Positions 26,734-36,153 of a stretch of DNA of 64,000 nt are shown here, piece by piece. Numbering within the stretch: position 1 is the stretch's first letter; every line of letters begins with the position of its first letter. Source of the DNA: Methylobacterium sp. CB376. Its GTDB lineage: Bacteria; Pseudomonadota; Alphaproteobacteria; Rhizobiales; Beijerinckiaceae. The DNA lies in assembly GCF_029714205.1 (NCBI RefSeq), contig NZ_CP121648.1, positions 1,488,001-1,552,000 on the forward strand, in the 5' to 3' direction. The translations under genes and the position numbers were made by a program. Below the pieces are notes generated by a model. It did not search any database. It saw only the letters and a list, made by a program, of their open reading frames with translations, and was not told where the DNA came from.

Positions 26734-27387
26734 TCAGCGGCGGGGCGTCGGTTGCTCCGCGGCGTCGCTCGCCGGGCCGCCCGCCCGCGCGGCGAGCGTA
26801 TCCCGCGCGAAGGCCCCGAGCGAGACGCGCGCGACCTGCCGCAGCGCCTCGCGGTCGGCGCCCGACGACGCCAGGACGCCCATGCCCGAGGCCACCGTCG
26901 AGAGGAAGCGCGCCAGCGCCGCCGGGTCGGCCTCCCGCGGCAGGTCGCCGTCCTGCCTCGCCCGCACGAACCGCTCGCGAAGCTCCGCCTCGGTCTGGGC
27001 GCGCCGCGACGCCAGTTCGAACGGGATGTTCTCCGACCCGGCCCCGCAGGCGAGCCCGCCCTGGACCAGCAGGCAGCCGGGGGGATTGGCCGGGTCCGTG
27101 TGGCTCTCGGCGATGCTGCCCAGGAAGCGCTCGGCCACGTCGCGCGCCGTCGGGGCGGCCAGGACGTACCGCATGTGCTCGGAGCGTCTCTGCGCGTAGC
27201 GGTCGAGGGCGGCCTTCAGCAGGCCCTCCTTGCTGCCGAAGGCCGCGTAGAGGCTCGGCGGCTTGATGCCCATCGCCCTGGTCAGCATGGCGAGGCTCGC
27301 GCCGTCGTAGCCGTGGCGCCAGAACACCTCCATCGCCTCGTCCAGGGCCTTGTCCGTGTCGAAGGACCGGGGCCGCCCCATCGCCAT
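26734..27387 (-). CDS. TetR-family repressor of the adjacent RND efflux genes
   Basis: A 217-residue TetR regulator: [40 protein letters not shown] and the recognition helix [20 protein letters not shown]. The C-terminal domain has [13 protein letters not shown], typical of the AcrR/YxaF-like TetR_C subgroup. The start at 27387 (ATGGCGATGGGG) is taken; an ATG 6 bp inside is equally possible. It is divergent from the membrane fusion protein gene, with 103 bp shared. Confidence 0.87.
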   Translation of the reverse strand: MAMGRPRSFDTDKALDEAMEVFWRHGYDGASLAMLTRAMGIKPPSLYAAFGSKEGLLKAALDRYAQRRSEHMRYVLAAPTARDVAERFLGSIAESHTDPANPPGCLLVQGGLACGAGSENIPFELASRRAQTEAELRERFVRARQDGDLPREADPAALARFLSTVASGMGVLASSGADREALRQVARVSLGAFARDTLAARAGGPASDAAEQPTPRR

Positions 27388-27490
27388 CGTCCGCCATCTC
27401 CGCGTTTTGTAACGAGTGGTAAATAAGTCGCTTGACGCCCGGCGTCCACGCCGACATGTGTAGCGAACCATACAGATATCGGAGTCGGTC
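27388..27490. promoter_or_regulatory. shared control region of tetR and the RND operon
   Basis: A locally AT-richer segment with TTGACG at 27432 as a possible -35 box for the efflux genes, and an interrupted inverted repeat TGTA-N8-TACA at 27459-27474 that could be the TetR operator. Boxes are by eye only. Confidence 0.35.
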
Positions 27491-28762
27491 GTGACCCCTC
27501 AGCGTGACGCCTCCCCTTCCGCTTCCCCTGCCCGCCCCTCCCGCTCTCGTCTCCGCCCCGGCCTCGCGGCCGGCCTCCTGCTCGCGCTGCTGGCGGGCGC
27601 ATCCTACCACGTCGCGTCGCCGGCGCTGCTGCGCGGGAGCCGGGCCGTCGCGGCGACGCCGCCCGCCGAGCAGGCCGCGCCGGCCGCCGTCGCCGCCGTC
27701 GAACCGCGCGAGGTCCGCCTCTGGGACGAGTTCTCGGGGCGCCTGGAGGCCGTCGACCGCATCGACGTGAGGGCGCGGGTCGGCGGCGCGGTCCAGGCCA
27801 CCCACTTCGTCGAGGGCGAGATGGTCAAGGCCGGGGACCTCCTGGTGACGATCGACCCCGCGCCCTACGCGGCCGAGGTGCAGCGCCTGGAGGCCCAAGC
27901 GGCCGGCGCCGAGGCGCGCCTCGCCCTGACGGCGAGCGACTTCGCGCGTGGGCAGCGCCTGTCGGACCAGCGCATCGTCACGGCGCGCGACCTCGACGTC
28001 CGGGCCAACGCGTTCAAGGAGGCGAAGGCGAGCCTGGAGGCCGCGAGGGCGGCGCTTCAGGCGGCGCGCCTCAATCTCGACTACACGGAGGTCCGGGCGG
28101 CCGTGGCCGGCCGCGTCGGGCGCCGCGAGATCACGCCCGGCAACCTCGTGGCGACCGGGGCGGGCGCCACCGTGCTGACGACCCTCGTCTCGGTCGATCC
28201 GATCGACGCGAGCTTCGACGCGGACGAGGCCACCGTCCTGCGGGCGCTGGCCTCGATCGCCGAGCCGTCGAGCGGGCGCGGCCAGCTCGCGCGCGTTCCG
28301 GTCGAGATGGTCACGGCCGATGGCGGCCGCGCCAGGGGCCACCTCCAGTTCATCGACAACAGGGTCGACGCGCGCAGCGGGACGATCCGCGTCCGCGCGC
28401 GCTTCGCCAACCGGGACGGCCGCCTGATGCCCGGGCAGTTCGCGCGCATCCGGCTCGGGCAGGCCGTGCCCGAGACGCTCCTGCTCGTGGACGAGCGGGC
28501 GGTCGGCACCGACCAGGACAAGAAGTTCGTCCTGGTGGTGGGCGCGGATGGCCGGGCCGCTCTCCGGGCGATCACCCTCGGCCGGGCCGTCGACGGCCTG
28601 CGGGTCGTGACCTCCGGCCTCGCCGCCGGCGAGCGCATCGTGGTCAACGGGCTGCAGCGCATCCGGCCCGGCACGCTCGTCAGCGCCACTCCGGTGACCA
28701 TGGGCGCGCGGTCGCCCTCGCAGGACGGACCGTCCGCTCCGGGCAAGCTCGCGCAGCGCTGA
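27491..28762 (+). CDS. RND efflux membrane fusion protein (AcrA/MexE-like)
   Basis: A 423-residue periplasmic adaptor. It has an N-terminal membrane anchor (LRPGLAAGLLLALLAG), a lipoyl half-motif VRARVGGAVQATHFVEGEMV, a long hairpin of coiled coil (residues about 130-215) and the second half-motif DYTEVRAAVAGRVGRREITP with the beta-barrel after it. It starts with GTG at 27491. The C-terminus runs into a 20-bp tandem repeat: the last residues KLAQR and the stop codon are encoded by the first repeat unit. Confidence 0.9.
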   Translation: MTPQRDASPSASPARPSRSRLRPGLAAGLLLALLAGASYHVASPALLRGSRAVAATPPAEQAAPAAVAAVEPREVRLWDEFSGRLEAVDRIDVRARVGGAVQATHFVEGEMVKAGDLLVTIDPAPYAAEVQRLEAQAAGAEARLALTASDFARGQRLSDQRIVTARDLDVRANAFKEAKASLEAARAALQAARLNLDYTEVRAAVAGRVGRREITPGNLVATGAGATVLTTLVSVDPIDASFDADEATVLRALASIAEPSSGRGQLARVPVEMVTADGGRARGHLQFIDNRVDARSGTIRVRARFANRDGRLMPGQFARIRLGQAVPETLLLVDERAVGTDQDKKFVLVVGADGRAALRAITLGRAVDGLRVVTSGLAAGERIVVNGLQRIRPGTLVSATPVTMGARSPSQDGPSAPGKLAQR

Positions 28763-28867
28763 GCAGGTTCGCGCAGCGCTGAGCAGGTTCGCGCAGCGCT
28801 GAGCAGGTTCGCGCAGCGCTGAGCAGGTTCGCGCAGCGCTGAGCAGGTTCGCGCAGCGCTGAGCAGG
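28751..28867. repeat. 20-bp minisatellite between the two RND genes
   Basis: Five identical units of GCGCAGCGCTGAGCAGGTTC (28751-28850) plus a sixth copy whose tail differs (GAGCAGGCGC). The first unit contains the stop codon of the upstream gene (TGA at 28760-28762), so the other units are intergenic, 117 bp before the pump start. Confidence 0.95.
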
Positions 28868-28983
28868 CGCGCGCGGCGCAGGCGCCTCCCCGGTCCCCGC
28901 CCGGCCCAATCCCCGACAAGGCCCTCACGGCGGCCGTCCGCGGCCGCGTCTTCCCGCGATCGTCCTCGCCCCCGGAGGGCGCC

Positions 28984-31900
28984 ATGAACCTCTCCAAGTT
29001 CTTCATCGACCGCCCGATCTTCGCGGGCGTGCTCTCCGTGCTCATCTTCATCGCGGGCCTGCTCTCGCTCCTCGCGATGCCGATTTCCGAGTATCCGGAC
29101 GTGGTGCCCCCCTCCGTGGTGGTCCGCGCGACCTTCCCGGGCGCCAATCCGAAGGTCATCGCCGAGACCGTCGCGACGCCGATCGAGGAGCAGATCAACG
29201 GCGTCGAGGGCATGCTCTACATGTCGAGCCAAGCCACGACGGACGGCATCATGACGCTGACCGTCACCTTCCGGCTCGGCACCGACCCCGACAAGGCCCA
29301 GCAGCTGGTCCAGAACCGCGTCGCGCAGGCCGAGCCGCGCCTGCCGGCCGTCGTGCGCCAGCTCGGCATCGTCACGGTGAAGAGTTCGCCCGACCTGACC
29401 ATGGTCGTGCACCTCCTGTCGCCGGACGGCCGCTACGACATGACCTACCTGCGCAACTACGCCGTCCTGAACATCAGGGACCGCCTGGCCCGCCTCGACG
29501 GCGTCGGGCAGGTGCAGCTGTTCGGGTCCGGCGACTACGCGATGCGCATCTGGCTCGACCCCCAGAAGGTCGCCGAGCACGGCCTCTCGGCCGGCGACGT
29601 CGTGCGCGAGATCCAGGCCCAGAACGTGGAGGCGGCGGCCGGCGTGATCGGCGCGTCGCCGGCCGTTCCCGGCCTGGACCTGCAGCTCTCGCTGAACGCG
29701 CAGGGCCGCCTGACCAGCGAGGAGCAGTTCGGCGACATCGTCGTCAAGACCGGGCCGGACGGCGAGATCACGCGCCTGCGCGACCTCGCGCGGATCGAAC
29801 TCGGCGCCGCCGACTACGCCCTGCGCTCGCTCCTCGACAACAAGTCCGCGGTCGCGATCCCGATCTCCCAATCGCCGGGCTCGAACGCGATCCGGATCTC
29901 GGACGAGGTCCGCCGCACCATGGCGGAGATCAAGACGACCATGCCGGAGGGCGTCGATTACCGGATCGTCTACGACCCGACGCAGTTCGTGCGCGCCTCG
30001 ATCGAGGCGGTCATCCACACGCTGCTGGAGGCGGTCGCCCTCGTGGTGCTCGTCGTGATCCTGTTCCTGCAGACCTGGCGGGCCTCGATCATCCCGCTGC
30101 TGGCCGTGCCGGTCTCCATCGTCGGCACCTTCGCGGTGATGCACGCCTTCGGCTTCTCGATCAACGCGCTGAGCCTGTTCGGCCTGGTCCTCGCCATCGG
30201 CATCGTCGTCGACGACGCCATCGTGGTGGTCGAGAACGTCGAGCGGAACATCGAGAGCGGGCTGGCGCCGCGGGAGGCCAGCCACCGCGCCATGCGCGAG
30301 GTCTCGGGCCCGATCATCGCCATCGCCCTCGTCCTCGTCGCGGTGTTCGTGCCGCTGGCCTTCATCAGCGGCCTGACGGGCCAGTTCTACAAGCAGTTCG
30401 CCCTGACCATCGCGATCTCGACGGTGATCTCGGCGGTGAATTCCCTGACCCTCTCGCCGGCCCTCTCGGCGCTCCTGCTGAAGGATCACGGCGCGCCCAA
30501 GGACCGGCTGACCCGGATCCTGGACGGGCTGCTCGGCTGGTTCTTCCGGCGGTTCAACCGGGCCTTCGGGACGGCGTCCGCCGGCTACGGGCGCGGGGTC
30601 GGCCTCGTCGTCTCGCGCAAGGCGGCGATGATGGTCCTCTACCTCGTGCTCGTCGGCGCGACCGCGCTCCTGTTCCGCCAGATCCCCGGCGGCTTCGTGC
30701 CGGCCCAGGACAAGCAGTACCTCGTCGGCTTCGCGCAACTGCCCGACGGCGCGACCCTCGACCGGACCGAGGAGGTGATCCGCCGCATGAGCGAGATCGC
30801 CCTCAGGGAGCCCGGCGTCGAGAGCGCCGTCGCGTTCCCGGGCCTCTCGATCAACGGCTTCACCAACAGCGCGAATTCCGGGATCGTGTTCTCGACCCTG
30901 ACCCCGTTCGAGCAGCGCCGGGACCCCGCGCTGAGCGGGGCGGCCATCGCGCGATCGCTGAATGCGAAGTACGCCGCGATCCCCGAGGCGTTCATCGCCA
31001 TGTTCCCGCCGCCGCCCGTCAACGGGCTCGGCACGATCGGCGGGTTCAAGCTCCAGATCGAGGATCGGGCCGGCCTCGGCTACGAGGCCCTCAACGAGGC
31101 CACCCAGGCCTTCATGGCCAGGGCCGCCCAGGCTCCGGAACTCGCCGGCCTGTTCTCGAGCTTCCAGATGAACGTGCCGCAGCTCTTCGCGGACATCGAC
31201 CGCACGAAGGCGCGTCAGCTCGGCATCCCGGTGACGGACGTGTTCGACACGCTGCAGATCTATCTCGGATCGCTCTACGTGAACGACTTCAACAGGTTCG
31301 GCCGGACCTACTCGGTCCGCGTGCAGGCCGACGCGCCCTTCCGCGCCCGCCAGGACGATGTCGGCCTGCTGAAGGTGCGCGCCGCCTCGGGCGAGATGGT
31401 GCCGCTCTCGGCCCTGCTCCGCGTCCGGCAGACCGCCGGCCCGGAGCGGGCCATGCGCTACAACGGCTTCCTGTCCGCCGACATCAACGCGGGCGCGGCC
31501 CCCGGCTCCTCGTCGGGGCAGGCCCAGGCGGCGGCGGCGCGCATCGCGGCCGAGACCCTGCCGCGGGGCTTCGCCTTCGAGTGGACCGACCTCACCTACC
31601 AGGAGTTCATCGCCGGCAATTCGGGAGTCTGGGTGTTCCCGCTCGCGCTGCTCCTGGTGTTCCTGGTGCTGGCCGCGCAGTACGAGAGCCTCGCCCTGCC
31701 GCTGGCGATCCTCCTGATCGTGCCGATGGGCCTGCTCGCGGCCATGGTCGGCGTGTGGCTCTCGGCGGGGGACAACAACGTCTTCACGCAGATCGGCCTG
31801 ATCGTGCTGGTCGGCCTCTCGGCCAAGAACGCCATCCTGATCGTGGAATTCGCCCGCGAGCTGGAACTCGCCGGTCGCTCCCCGCGCCGGGCGGCGATCG

Positions 31901-32175
31901 AGGCGAGCCGCCTGCGGCTGCGCCCGATCCTGATGACCTCGATGGCCTTCATCATGGGCGTCCTGCCCCTCGTCACCGCGACCGGGGCCGGCTCGGAGAT
32001 GCGCAGCGCCATGGGCGTCGCGGTCTTCTCCGGGATGATCGGCGTGACGGCGTTCGGGCTCTTCCTGACGCCCGTGTTCTACGTGCTGTTGCGCGGCCTC
32101 GGCGGCAACAGGCCGCTCAGGCACCATGGCGGCGCGTCCGTCGCGCCGCGCGACGACCTCGTCGAGGCCGCCTGA
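28984..32175 (+). CDS. RND multidrug efflux pump, inner membrane subunit (AcrB/MexF-like, HAE1)
   Basis: A 1063-residue proton-driven transporter of normal HAE1 length. It starts with NLSKFFIDRPIFAGVLSVLI (helix 1). The proton relay aspartates are in helix 4 (GIVVDDAIVVVENVERN), the conserved VFVPLAFISGLTGQFYKQFA follows, and a second DUF-like repeat begins at VSRKAAMMVLYLVLVG. The periplasmic porter domain contains FPPPPVNGLGTIGGFKLQIE. Pairs with the fusion protein upstream; no outer membrane channel gene follows, so a TolC-like partner must be elsewhere. The MexF/BpeF group exports phenicols and quinolones, but no substrate can be assigned here. Confidence 0.93.
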   Translation: MNLSKFFIDRPIFAGVLSVLIFIAGLLSLLAMPISEYPDVVPPSVVVRATFPGANPKVIAETVATPIEEQINGVEGMLYMSSQATTDGIMTLTVTFRLGTDPDKAQQLVQNRVAQAEPRLPAVVRQLGIVTVKSSPDLTMVVHLLSPDGRYDMTYLRNYAVLNIRDRLARLDGVGQVQLFGSGDYAMRIWLDPQKVAEHGLSAGDVVREIQAQNVEAAAGVIGASPAVPGLDLQLSLNAQGRLTSEEQFGDIVVKTGPDGEITRLRDLARIELGAADYALRSLLDNKSAVAIPISQSPGSNAIRISDEVRRTMAEIKTTMPEGVDYRIVYDPTQFVRASIEAVIHTLLEAVALVVLVVILFLQTWRASIIPLLAVPVSIVGTFAVMHAFGFSINALSLFGLVLAIGIVVDDAIVVVENVERNIESGLAPREASHRAMREVSGPIIAIALVLVAVFVPLAFISGLTGQFYKQFALTIAISTVISAVNSLTLSPALSALLLKDHGAPKDRLTRILDGLLGWFFRRFNRAFGTASAGYGRGVGLVVSRKAAMMVLYLVLVGATALLFRQIPGGFVPAQDKQYLVGFAQLPDGATLDRTEEVIRRMSEIALREPGVESAVAFPGLSINGFTNSANSGIVFSTLTPFEQRRDPALSGAAIARSLNAKYAAIPEAFIAMFPPPPVNGLGTIGGFKLQIEDRAGLGYEALNEATQAFMARAAQAPELAGLFSSFQMNVPQLFADIDRTKARQLGIPVTDVFDTLQIYLGSLYVNDFNRFGRTYSVRVQADAPFRARQDDVGLLKVRAASGEMVPLSALLRVRQTAGPERAMRYNGFLSADINAGAAPGSSSGQAQAAAARIAAETLPRGFAFEWTDLTYQEFIAGNSGVWVFPLALLLVFLVLAAQYESLALPLAILLIVPMGLLAAMVGVWLSAGDNNVFTQIGLIVLVGLSAKNAILIVEFARELELAGRSPRRAAIEASRLRLRPILMTSMAFIMGVLPLVTATGAGSEMRSAMGVAVFSGMIGVTAFGLFLTPVFYVLLRGLGGNRPLRHHGGASVAPRDDLVEAA

Positions 32176-32217
32176 GCGGAATTGCCCCATGCGATTCTGC
32201 TCAGGCTCTTGGTCCCG

Positions 32218-32256
32218 CATCATTCGCCGCAGCGGTCACCGCTGCGGCGAATGATG
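32218..32256. terminator. 18-bp perfect hairpin behind the RND operon
   Basis: Left arm CATCATTCGCCGCAGCGG (32218-32235), loop TCA, exact complement at 32239-32256. It sits 43 bp after the pump stop codon. There is no T-run after it, so it may act as a stabilising or Rho-assisted terminator. Confidence 0.55.
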
Positions 32257-33556
32257 GGCAGCCGACGCCCGGCTCCCCGGGCCGGATCCGGCCACGTCAC
32301 CGTCGGAATCGCGCGCGTCCGTCCCGATGCGCGGCCCTCCGCTCGCCCGGAGGGTGTCCGGGGAGCCCTGCAACGACGGGCCCCCACGATCGCTTCGCAG
32401 CATCACCAGGCCCGAATGCTGCGGATTCCTCCCCGGTGCGCCGACACGCCCCGTCCGGAGCGGTCACGCCGAGGTCGATTTCTCCGATTCCCCCCTCAGG
32501 CTGTTGAGCCTGCGAAGCATGTTCCTGATATGCTGGCGGATCTTATCGGCCCTCTCGGCCACGGCCCCGCCCTCACTCTGCGTGGCAGACGCGAACGTGC
32601 TTGGCATTTGCTTCGTCCTTGAAGAAGAGGAGCACACCCGCCGCGTGGGCACGAAACCGCCAAGCCTCGATGCAGCGCGCCCGCCCGCCGAGGGATCCGC
32701 GGCGGCCCGAGGGATCCGCGGCGGCGCGTCGATCCATTGCCGAGTCCGTCCCACCACCCCTCTCGGCCGACCTCCCGCCACCCGCGGGGACCTGTCCAAG
32801 CGGAGATCGCGGGACCGAGCCGGCTCCCGGATCCTCCGCGCCGGTGCGTCCGCCTCGGCGCGGCCACCGGGTTTGCCGCCCTTCCCGCCGGGCAGGGCGT
32901 CCTGACACTTGGCATGCCCTGACGCTTGGCATGCAGTATTCCTGGCGCGCGGTCTTACGGTGTACCGAGTCATCGATCGGGCACATACGTTGGGGTAGTG
33001 AACTGATTCAGTTCGATATTTCTAGATCGTGTGTTGGTCGCACGAGAGGCAGTGCCGACTTGCTGACTGCGGACGTTCCATGGGACCCGATCCCGAACCT
33101 CCCAGGCAAGTCACAATCGCTTCAGATTGCCCGAATGTGTCGCACCACGACTATACAGCAAACCATATACACCACGAATCCGGGTTGGACAACACCCCAT
33201 CATGTCGCCCCGCCCAACACACGGCCGTTGCTTTACTGCTTGGCTGTGCCTTGCAGGCGGCGCGACGGACCCGATCGCGAGCGCATCGCGCCGGCAGCGC
33301 ACCATTCGGCCGATGGCGTCCTGGGGCACGGTGCCGCGGGTGGTGCCGATGGACCGCGGCGACGGCGCATCGCGCCCAGGCTCGGCTTCGCGCACCCGCA
33401 CCCTCTCACCGCGATCGCGGTAACGGCCGCCGAACCGGTTCGGCGGGCTCCGAGGCGGGCTCGCGCCCGGGCGTGCGCGGCCGCACACGGGCGGGTCTCG
33501 CCACCGGCACTCAGGGTCACGGCGCGCGGGACGCGCCGCGACACCGGAGACGATCG
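32257..33556. other. gene-poor stretch, partly lower in GC
   Basis: No recognisable gene apart from one small candidate at 32464-32607. The part around 32950-33250 is visibly richer in A and T than the surroundings. It holds a direct duplication of CTTGGCATGC within CTGAC(A/G) context at 32903-32936 and a GAACTG-ATT-CAGTTC palindrome at 33000-33014. Frames open here look like GC-rich noise. Possibly an old insertion scar. Confidence 0.5.
32464..32607 (-). CDS. small hypothetical protein (47 aa)
   Basis: A 47-residue frame starting ATG at 32607 with an AAGGAC site 8 nt upstream. The C-terminal half forms a basic amphipathic helix (ERADKIRQHIRNMLRRLNSL), with a polar tail GESEKSTSA. Not recognised. 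Codon use is normal for the genome, which is the main reason to keep it; otherwise it could be chance. Confidence 0.35.
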   Translation of the reverse strand: MPSTFASATQSEGGAVAERADKIRQHIRNMLRRLNSLRGESEKSTSA

Positions 33557-33649
33557 ATGACCGAGACCCGCCCCCTCGCCGCCCTGGCGCCCGTGATCGG
33601 CACGCTGGCGGCCTTCTTCGGCCTCATGGCCGTCGCGTTCGGCGCCTGA
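33557..33649 (+). CDS. single-pass membrane peptide (30 aa)
   Basis: A 30-residue peptide, MTETRPLAALAPVIGTLAAF then FGLMAVAFGA, with one hydrophobic segment from about residue 9 to the end. Start ATG at 33557 after CGGAGACGATCG. It precedes a small exported protein by 22 bp and probably shares its transcript. Too short for family assignment; function unknown. Confidence 0.5.
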   Translation: MTETRPLAALAPVIGTLAAFFGLMAVAFGA

Positions 33650-33671
33650 CCCCCCGACCCGGAGAAGCCCC

Positions 33672-33926
33672 ATGCGCCGCCTCGCCGCCCTCGCCCTCGC
33701 CCTGTCCCTCGGGACGCCCGCCCTGGCCGAGATCGACCCGGGCTCCCGGCCGGCCTCACGCCCGCCCGCGCTCAGCCGGCCGGTGGTCCGGCACGTGACC
33801 TCGCTCGGCACGACCAAGCCGGACGGTGCGGCCCTCGACGCGCGCGCCGGCACGCGGCCCGATCTCGACCGCCGCAGCCGGGACCTCGCCCGCCTGATCG
33901 CCACCTCGATCTGCCGCGGCTGCTGA
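33672..33926 (+). CDS. small exported hypothetical protein (84 aa)
   Basis: Begins with a good signal peptide (MRRLAALALALSLGTPALA, cut before EIDPG). The mature part is polar and proline/arginine-rich and ends with ICRGC. The start has GGAGAAGCCCC upstream. I do not recognise a family. It converges with the hydrolase gene, 10 bp away. Confidence 0.55.
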   Translation: MRRLAALALALSLGTPALAEIDPGSRPASRPPALSRPVVRHVTSLGTTKPDGAALDARAGTRPDLDRRSRDLARLIATSICRGC

Positions 33927-33936
33927 GCCGCCCGGG

Positions 33937-36153
33937 TCAGGGCCTCGCGTCGAGAACCTGCCGGTCCGCGGGGCCCGTCCGGTCGATCATGCGCGGGAAG
34001 GATTCCGTGATGTCATCCATCACGAGCTGGCTCATCGCGCAGATGAAGGAGGACAGCCGGTAGCCGTCGTGGCGCGACAGGGCGTTGTCGAAGGCGCGCA
34101 CGTTCCAGAACGGGTCGTTGGCAAGCGTGATCGGCGCGATGCCGGTCAGGGGCAGGCCGTGCAGGAAGCGCGCCGCCGGACGGCCCGCGGCGCGCTCGGG
34201 TGCGTCGGGCGGGCCGGGATCCTCGCTGTCCCAGAATGCCCCGTGCCGGTCCCGCCGCCGGGCGCGCGCCCGCGTCAGCCAGCCGTCGCTGCGCGGGCAG
34301 TCGATCGCCGCGTCGGCGAGCGTGGCGTAGGGATGGTGGCGCTCGACGCCCGCCTCCTGCAGGCCGAGCAGCTCGTGGGTGGTGCCGAAGGGCGCGGCCG
34401 AGGGCTGCGCGTCCGCGAGCACGCCGGCCGCCGGCCGCGGCGGATCGAGGTTGCCGATCGTGTGCGATTCCTCCCTCAGGCTCACCTGGAACGGGAAGGT
34501 CTCGGCCAGGACCGAGAGGGCCCGCAGCGGCAGCGTGAGGAGCCGGTCGAGGATCCCGGCGGGCCTGGGCGGGGCGCAGCTCATCCCCCGCGGCGGGCGG
34601 CCCTCGAAGCGGGCGGCGAGGCGGTCGAGGAACCCGGCGCCCGGGCGGAAATCGAGCTTGAAGACCGGGAAGAGGTCGTGCGTCGCCCAGTCGTAGTCGA
34701 CGCCGGACCGGAACATCGTGTCGGTGCTCGCCAGCCTCTGGCGGATGCGCCGCCGCGCGGCCTCGAACCCGTCCTCGAGGTCGAGGCCGATCCAGGCGCA
34801 GTCCCCCGGCCGCAAGCCGCCCGCCGGGAAGGCGAGGGCGGCGGTGACGGACACCATCACGGGGCGCTGCTCGGGCGGGAAGAAGCCGGTGTCGCGGGCG
34901 ACCTCGGCCGCCGGGGTGTGCTCGTCGGGGTGGAGCGCGATGCGCTGCCAGACCGCGCGCTGGATCGCCGTCCACTTGCTCGCTTCCGAGGCCGGGTTGA
35001 TCAGCAGGACAAGGTTGCCGAGGACCGGAGGCATCACCTCGCCGAAGCGGTGCCGCGCCACCGCCTTCAGCACGTCGTCCCGGAGACCGGTCGCCAGCAT
35101 GTTGCCGCCGAGGCTGTGCCCCGCGACGACGAGGCGGTTGTCGCGCTCGCGGCCGTCCGGGCGCGGCGCGGCGAGCACCGATTCGATCGCGCGCAGGGCC
35201 GAGATCGCCGCCGGGGCGATTGCCTCGCTGACGGGCTTGCGGTCGAACAGGGTGGCCCCGGCCGAGAGGCCGCCGAAGGCGCCGCCGAGCGCGTCCCCGA
35301 ACAGGCGCCGCAGGCCCCGCTCGTCCACGCGCGCGCCGCGCCAGCCGACGTAGATGCCGGTGACCTTGGTCTCGCACGCCCTCGGATCGCTCGGGCAGCG
35401 CTGCTGCAGGAAGCGGGCGGCGTGCGCGGCGTAGAGCCGGAGGTCGGCCACGTTCCGGTCGCCGATGCGCGCGTCGTGCCGCCAGCCGTGCACGAAGACC
35501 AGGACGTAGTGCGACCCGGTCGAGAGGTGGCGCACGAGCGCGTCGAGCTGGGTGATCACCGGCCGGATGCCGGCGGCGCGCCCGCCGCGCGCGATCATCT
35601 GGGCCTCCACGGCCCGGCTGAGCATGGCGGTCGTGCTCTCGACATCGTCGTCGCCGGCGCCCCCCGACACGAGCGCGTAGGGCTCGCCGTCCTCCTGGAA
35701 TTCCAGGAAGCCCAGCGTGTAGTCGATCGCCGCGGCGCCCGGCCGCTCGGCCGGGATGACGTGGCGCTGCAGGGCGCAGCGGAAGCGGGTGCCCCAGCGC
35801 GGGTCGGCGGCGATCGCGGCGTCCTCGTCGTTGCTGGCGTCGCGCCACCCGCCGTCGTCGATGGCGGCCGGCCCGATCAGCCCCCGCCCGGTCTCCGCCA
35901 GGATGGTCCAGCCCTGGCCGAGCCCCTCGCGGCACTCGGGGACGGACGGGTCGAGGTTGCGGTAGGCCGCGGCCTTCGGCGTCGAGAGGACGACGTAGTT
36001 CACGAAGAACAGGCCGAGGACCAGGAGGATCGCGGTGGCCAGGGCCGCCAGGGCGGCCCGCAGGAGCCGCAGGTAGCCGCGCCAGAGCGGGGCGAGGCGG
36101 GAGCGGACCGCCGCGCCCGGTCCCGGCGGAGGGTTCGGCGATCGGCGCGTCAC
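33937..36153 (-). CDS. membrane-anchored alpha/beta hydrolase
   Basis: A 738-residue protein with one N-terminal transmembrane helix (about residues 33-55, AALAALATAILLVLGLFFVN) and the rest presumably periplasmic. The alpha/beta hydrolase core shows an HG oxyanion motif (LVFVHGWRHDARIG) and the nucleophile elbow GHSLGGN with the serine near residue 347. Long C-terminal half without recognisable motif (ends in DDITESFPRMIDRTGP). The start overlaps the ECF sigma stop codon (ATGA), suggesting coupled translation. Esterase or lipase activity is plausible, substrate unknown. Confidence 0.78.
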   Translation of the reverse strand: MTRRSPNPPPGPGAAVRSRLAPLWRGYLRLLRAALAALATAILLVLGLFFVNYVVLSTPKAAAYRNLDPSVPECREGLGQGWTILAETGRGLIGPAAIDDGGWRDASNDEDAAIAADPRWGTRFRCALQRHVIPAERPGAAAIDYTLGFLEFQEDGEPYALVSGGAGDDDVESTTAMLSRAVEAQMIARGGRAAGIRPVITQLDALVRHLSTGSHYVLVFVHGWRHDARIGDRNVADLRLYAAHAARFLQQRCPSDPRACETKVTGIYVGWRGARVDERGLRRLFGDALGGAFGGLSAGATLFDRKPVSEAIAPAAISALRAIESVLAAPRPDGRERDNRLVVAGHSLGGNMLATGLRDDVLKAVARHRFGEVMPPVLGNLVLLINPASEASKWTAIQRAVWQRIALHPDEHTPAAEVARDTGFFPPEQRPVMVSVTAALAFPAGGLRPGDCAWIGLDLEDGFEAARRRIRQRLASTDTMFRSGVDYDWATHDLFPVFKLDFRPGAGFLDRLAARFEGRPPRGMSCAPPRPAGILDRLLTLPLRALSVLAETFPFQVSLREESHTIGNLDPPRPAAGVLADAQPSAAPFGTTHELLGLQEAGVERHHPYATLADAAIDCPRSDGWLTRARARRRDRHGAFWDSEDPGPPDAPERAAGRPAARFLHGLPLTGIAPITLANDPFWNVRAFDNALSRHDGYRLSSFICAMSQLVMDDITESFPRMIDRTGPADRQVLDARP

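Noticed and set aside
28081..32223. A 1380-codon minus-strand frame over the RND pump
   Set aside because: Antisense of the RND gene with its motifs and normal length; no protein-like domains.
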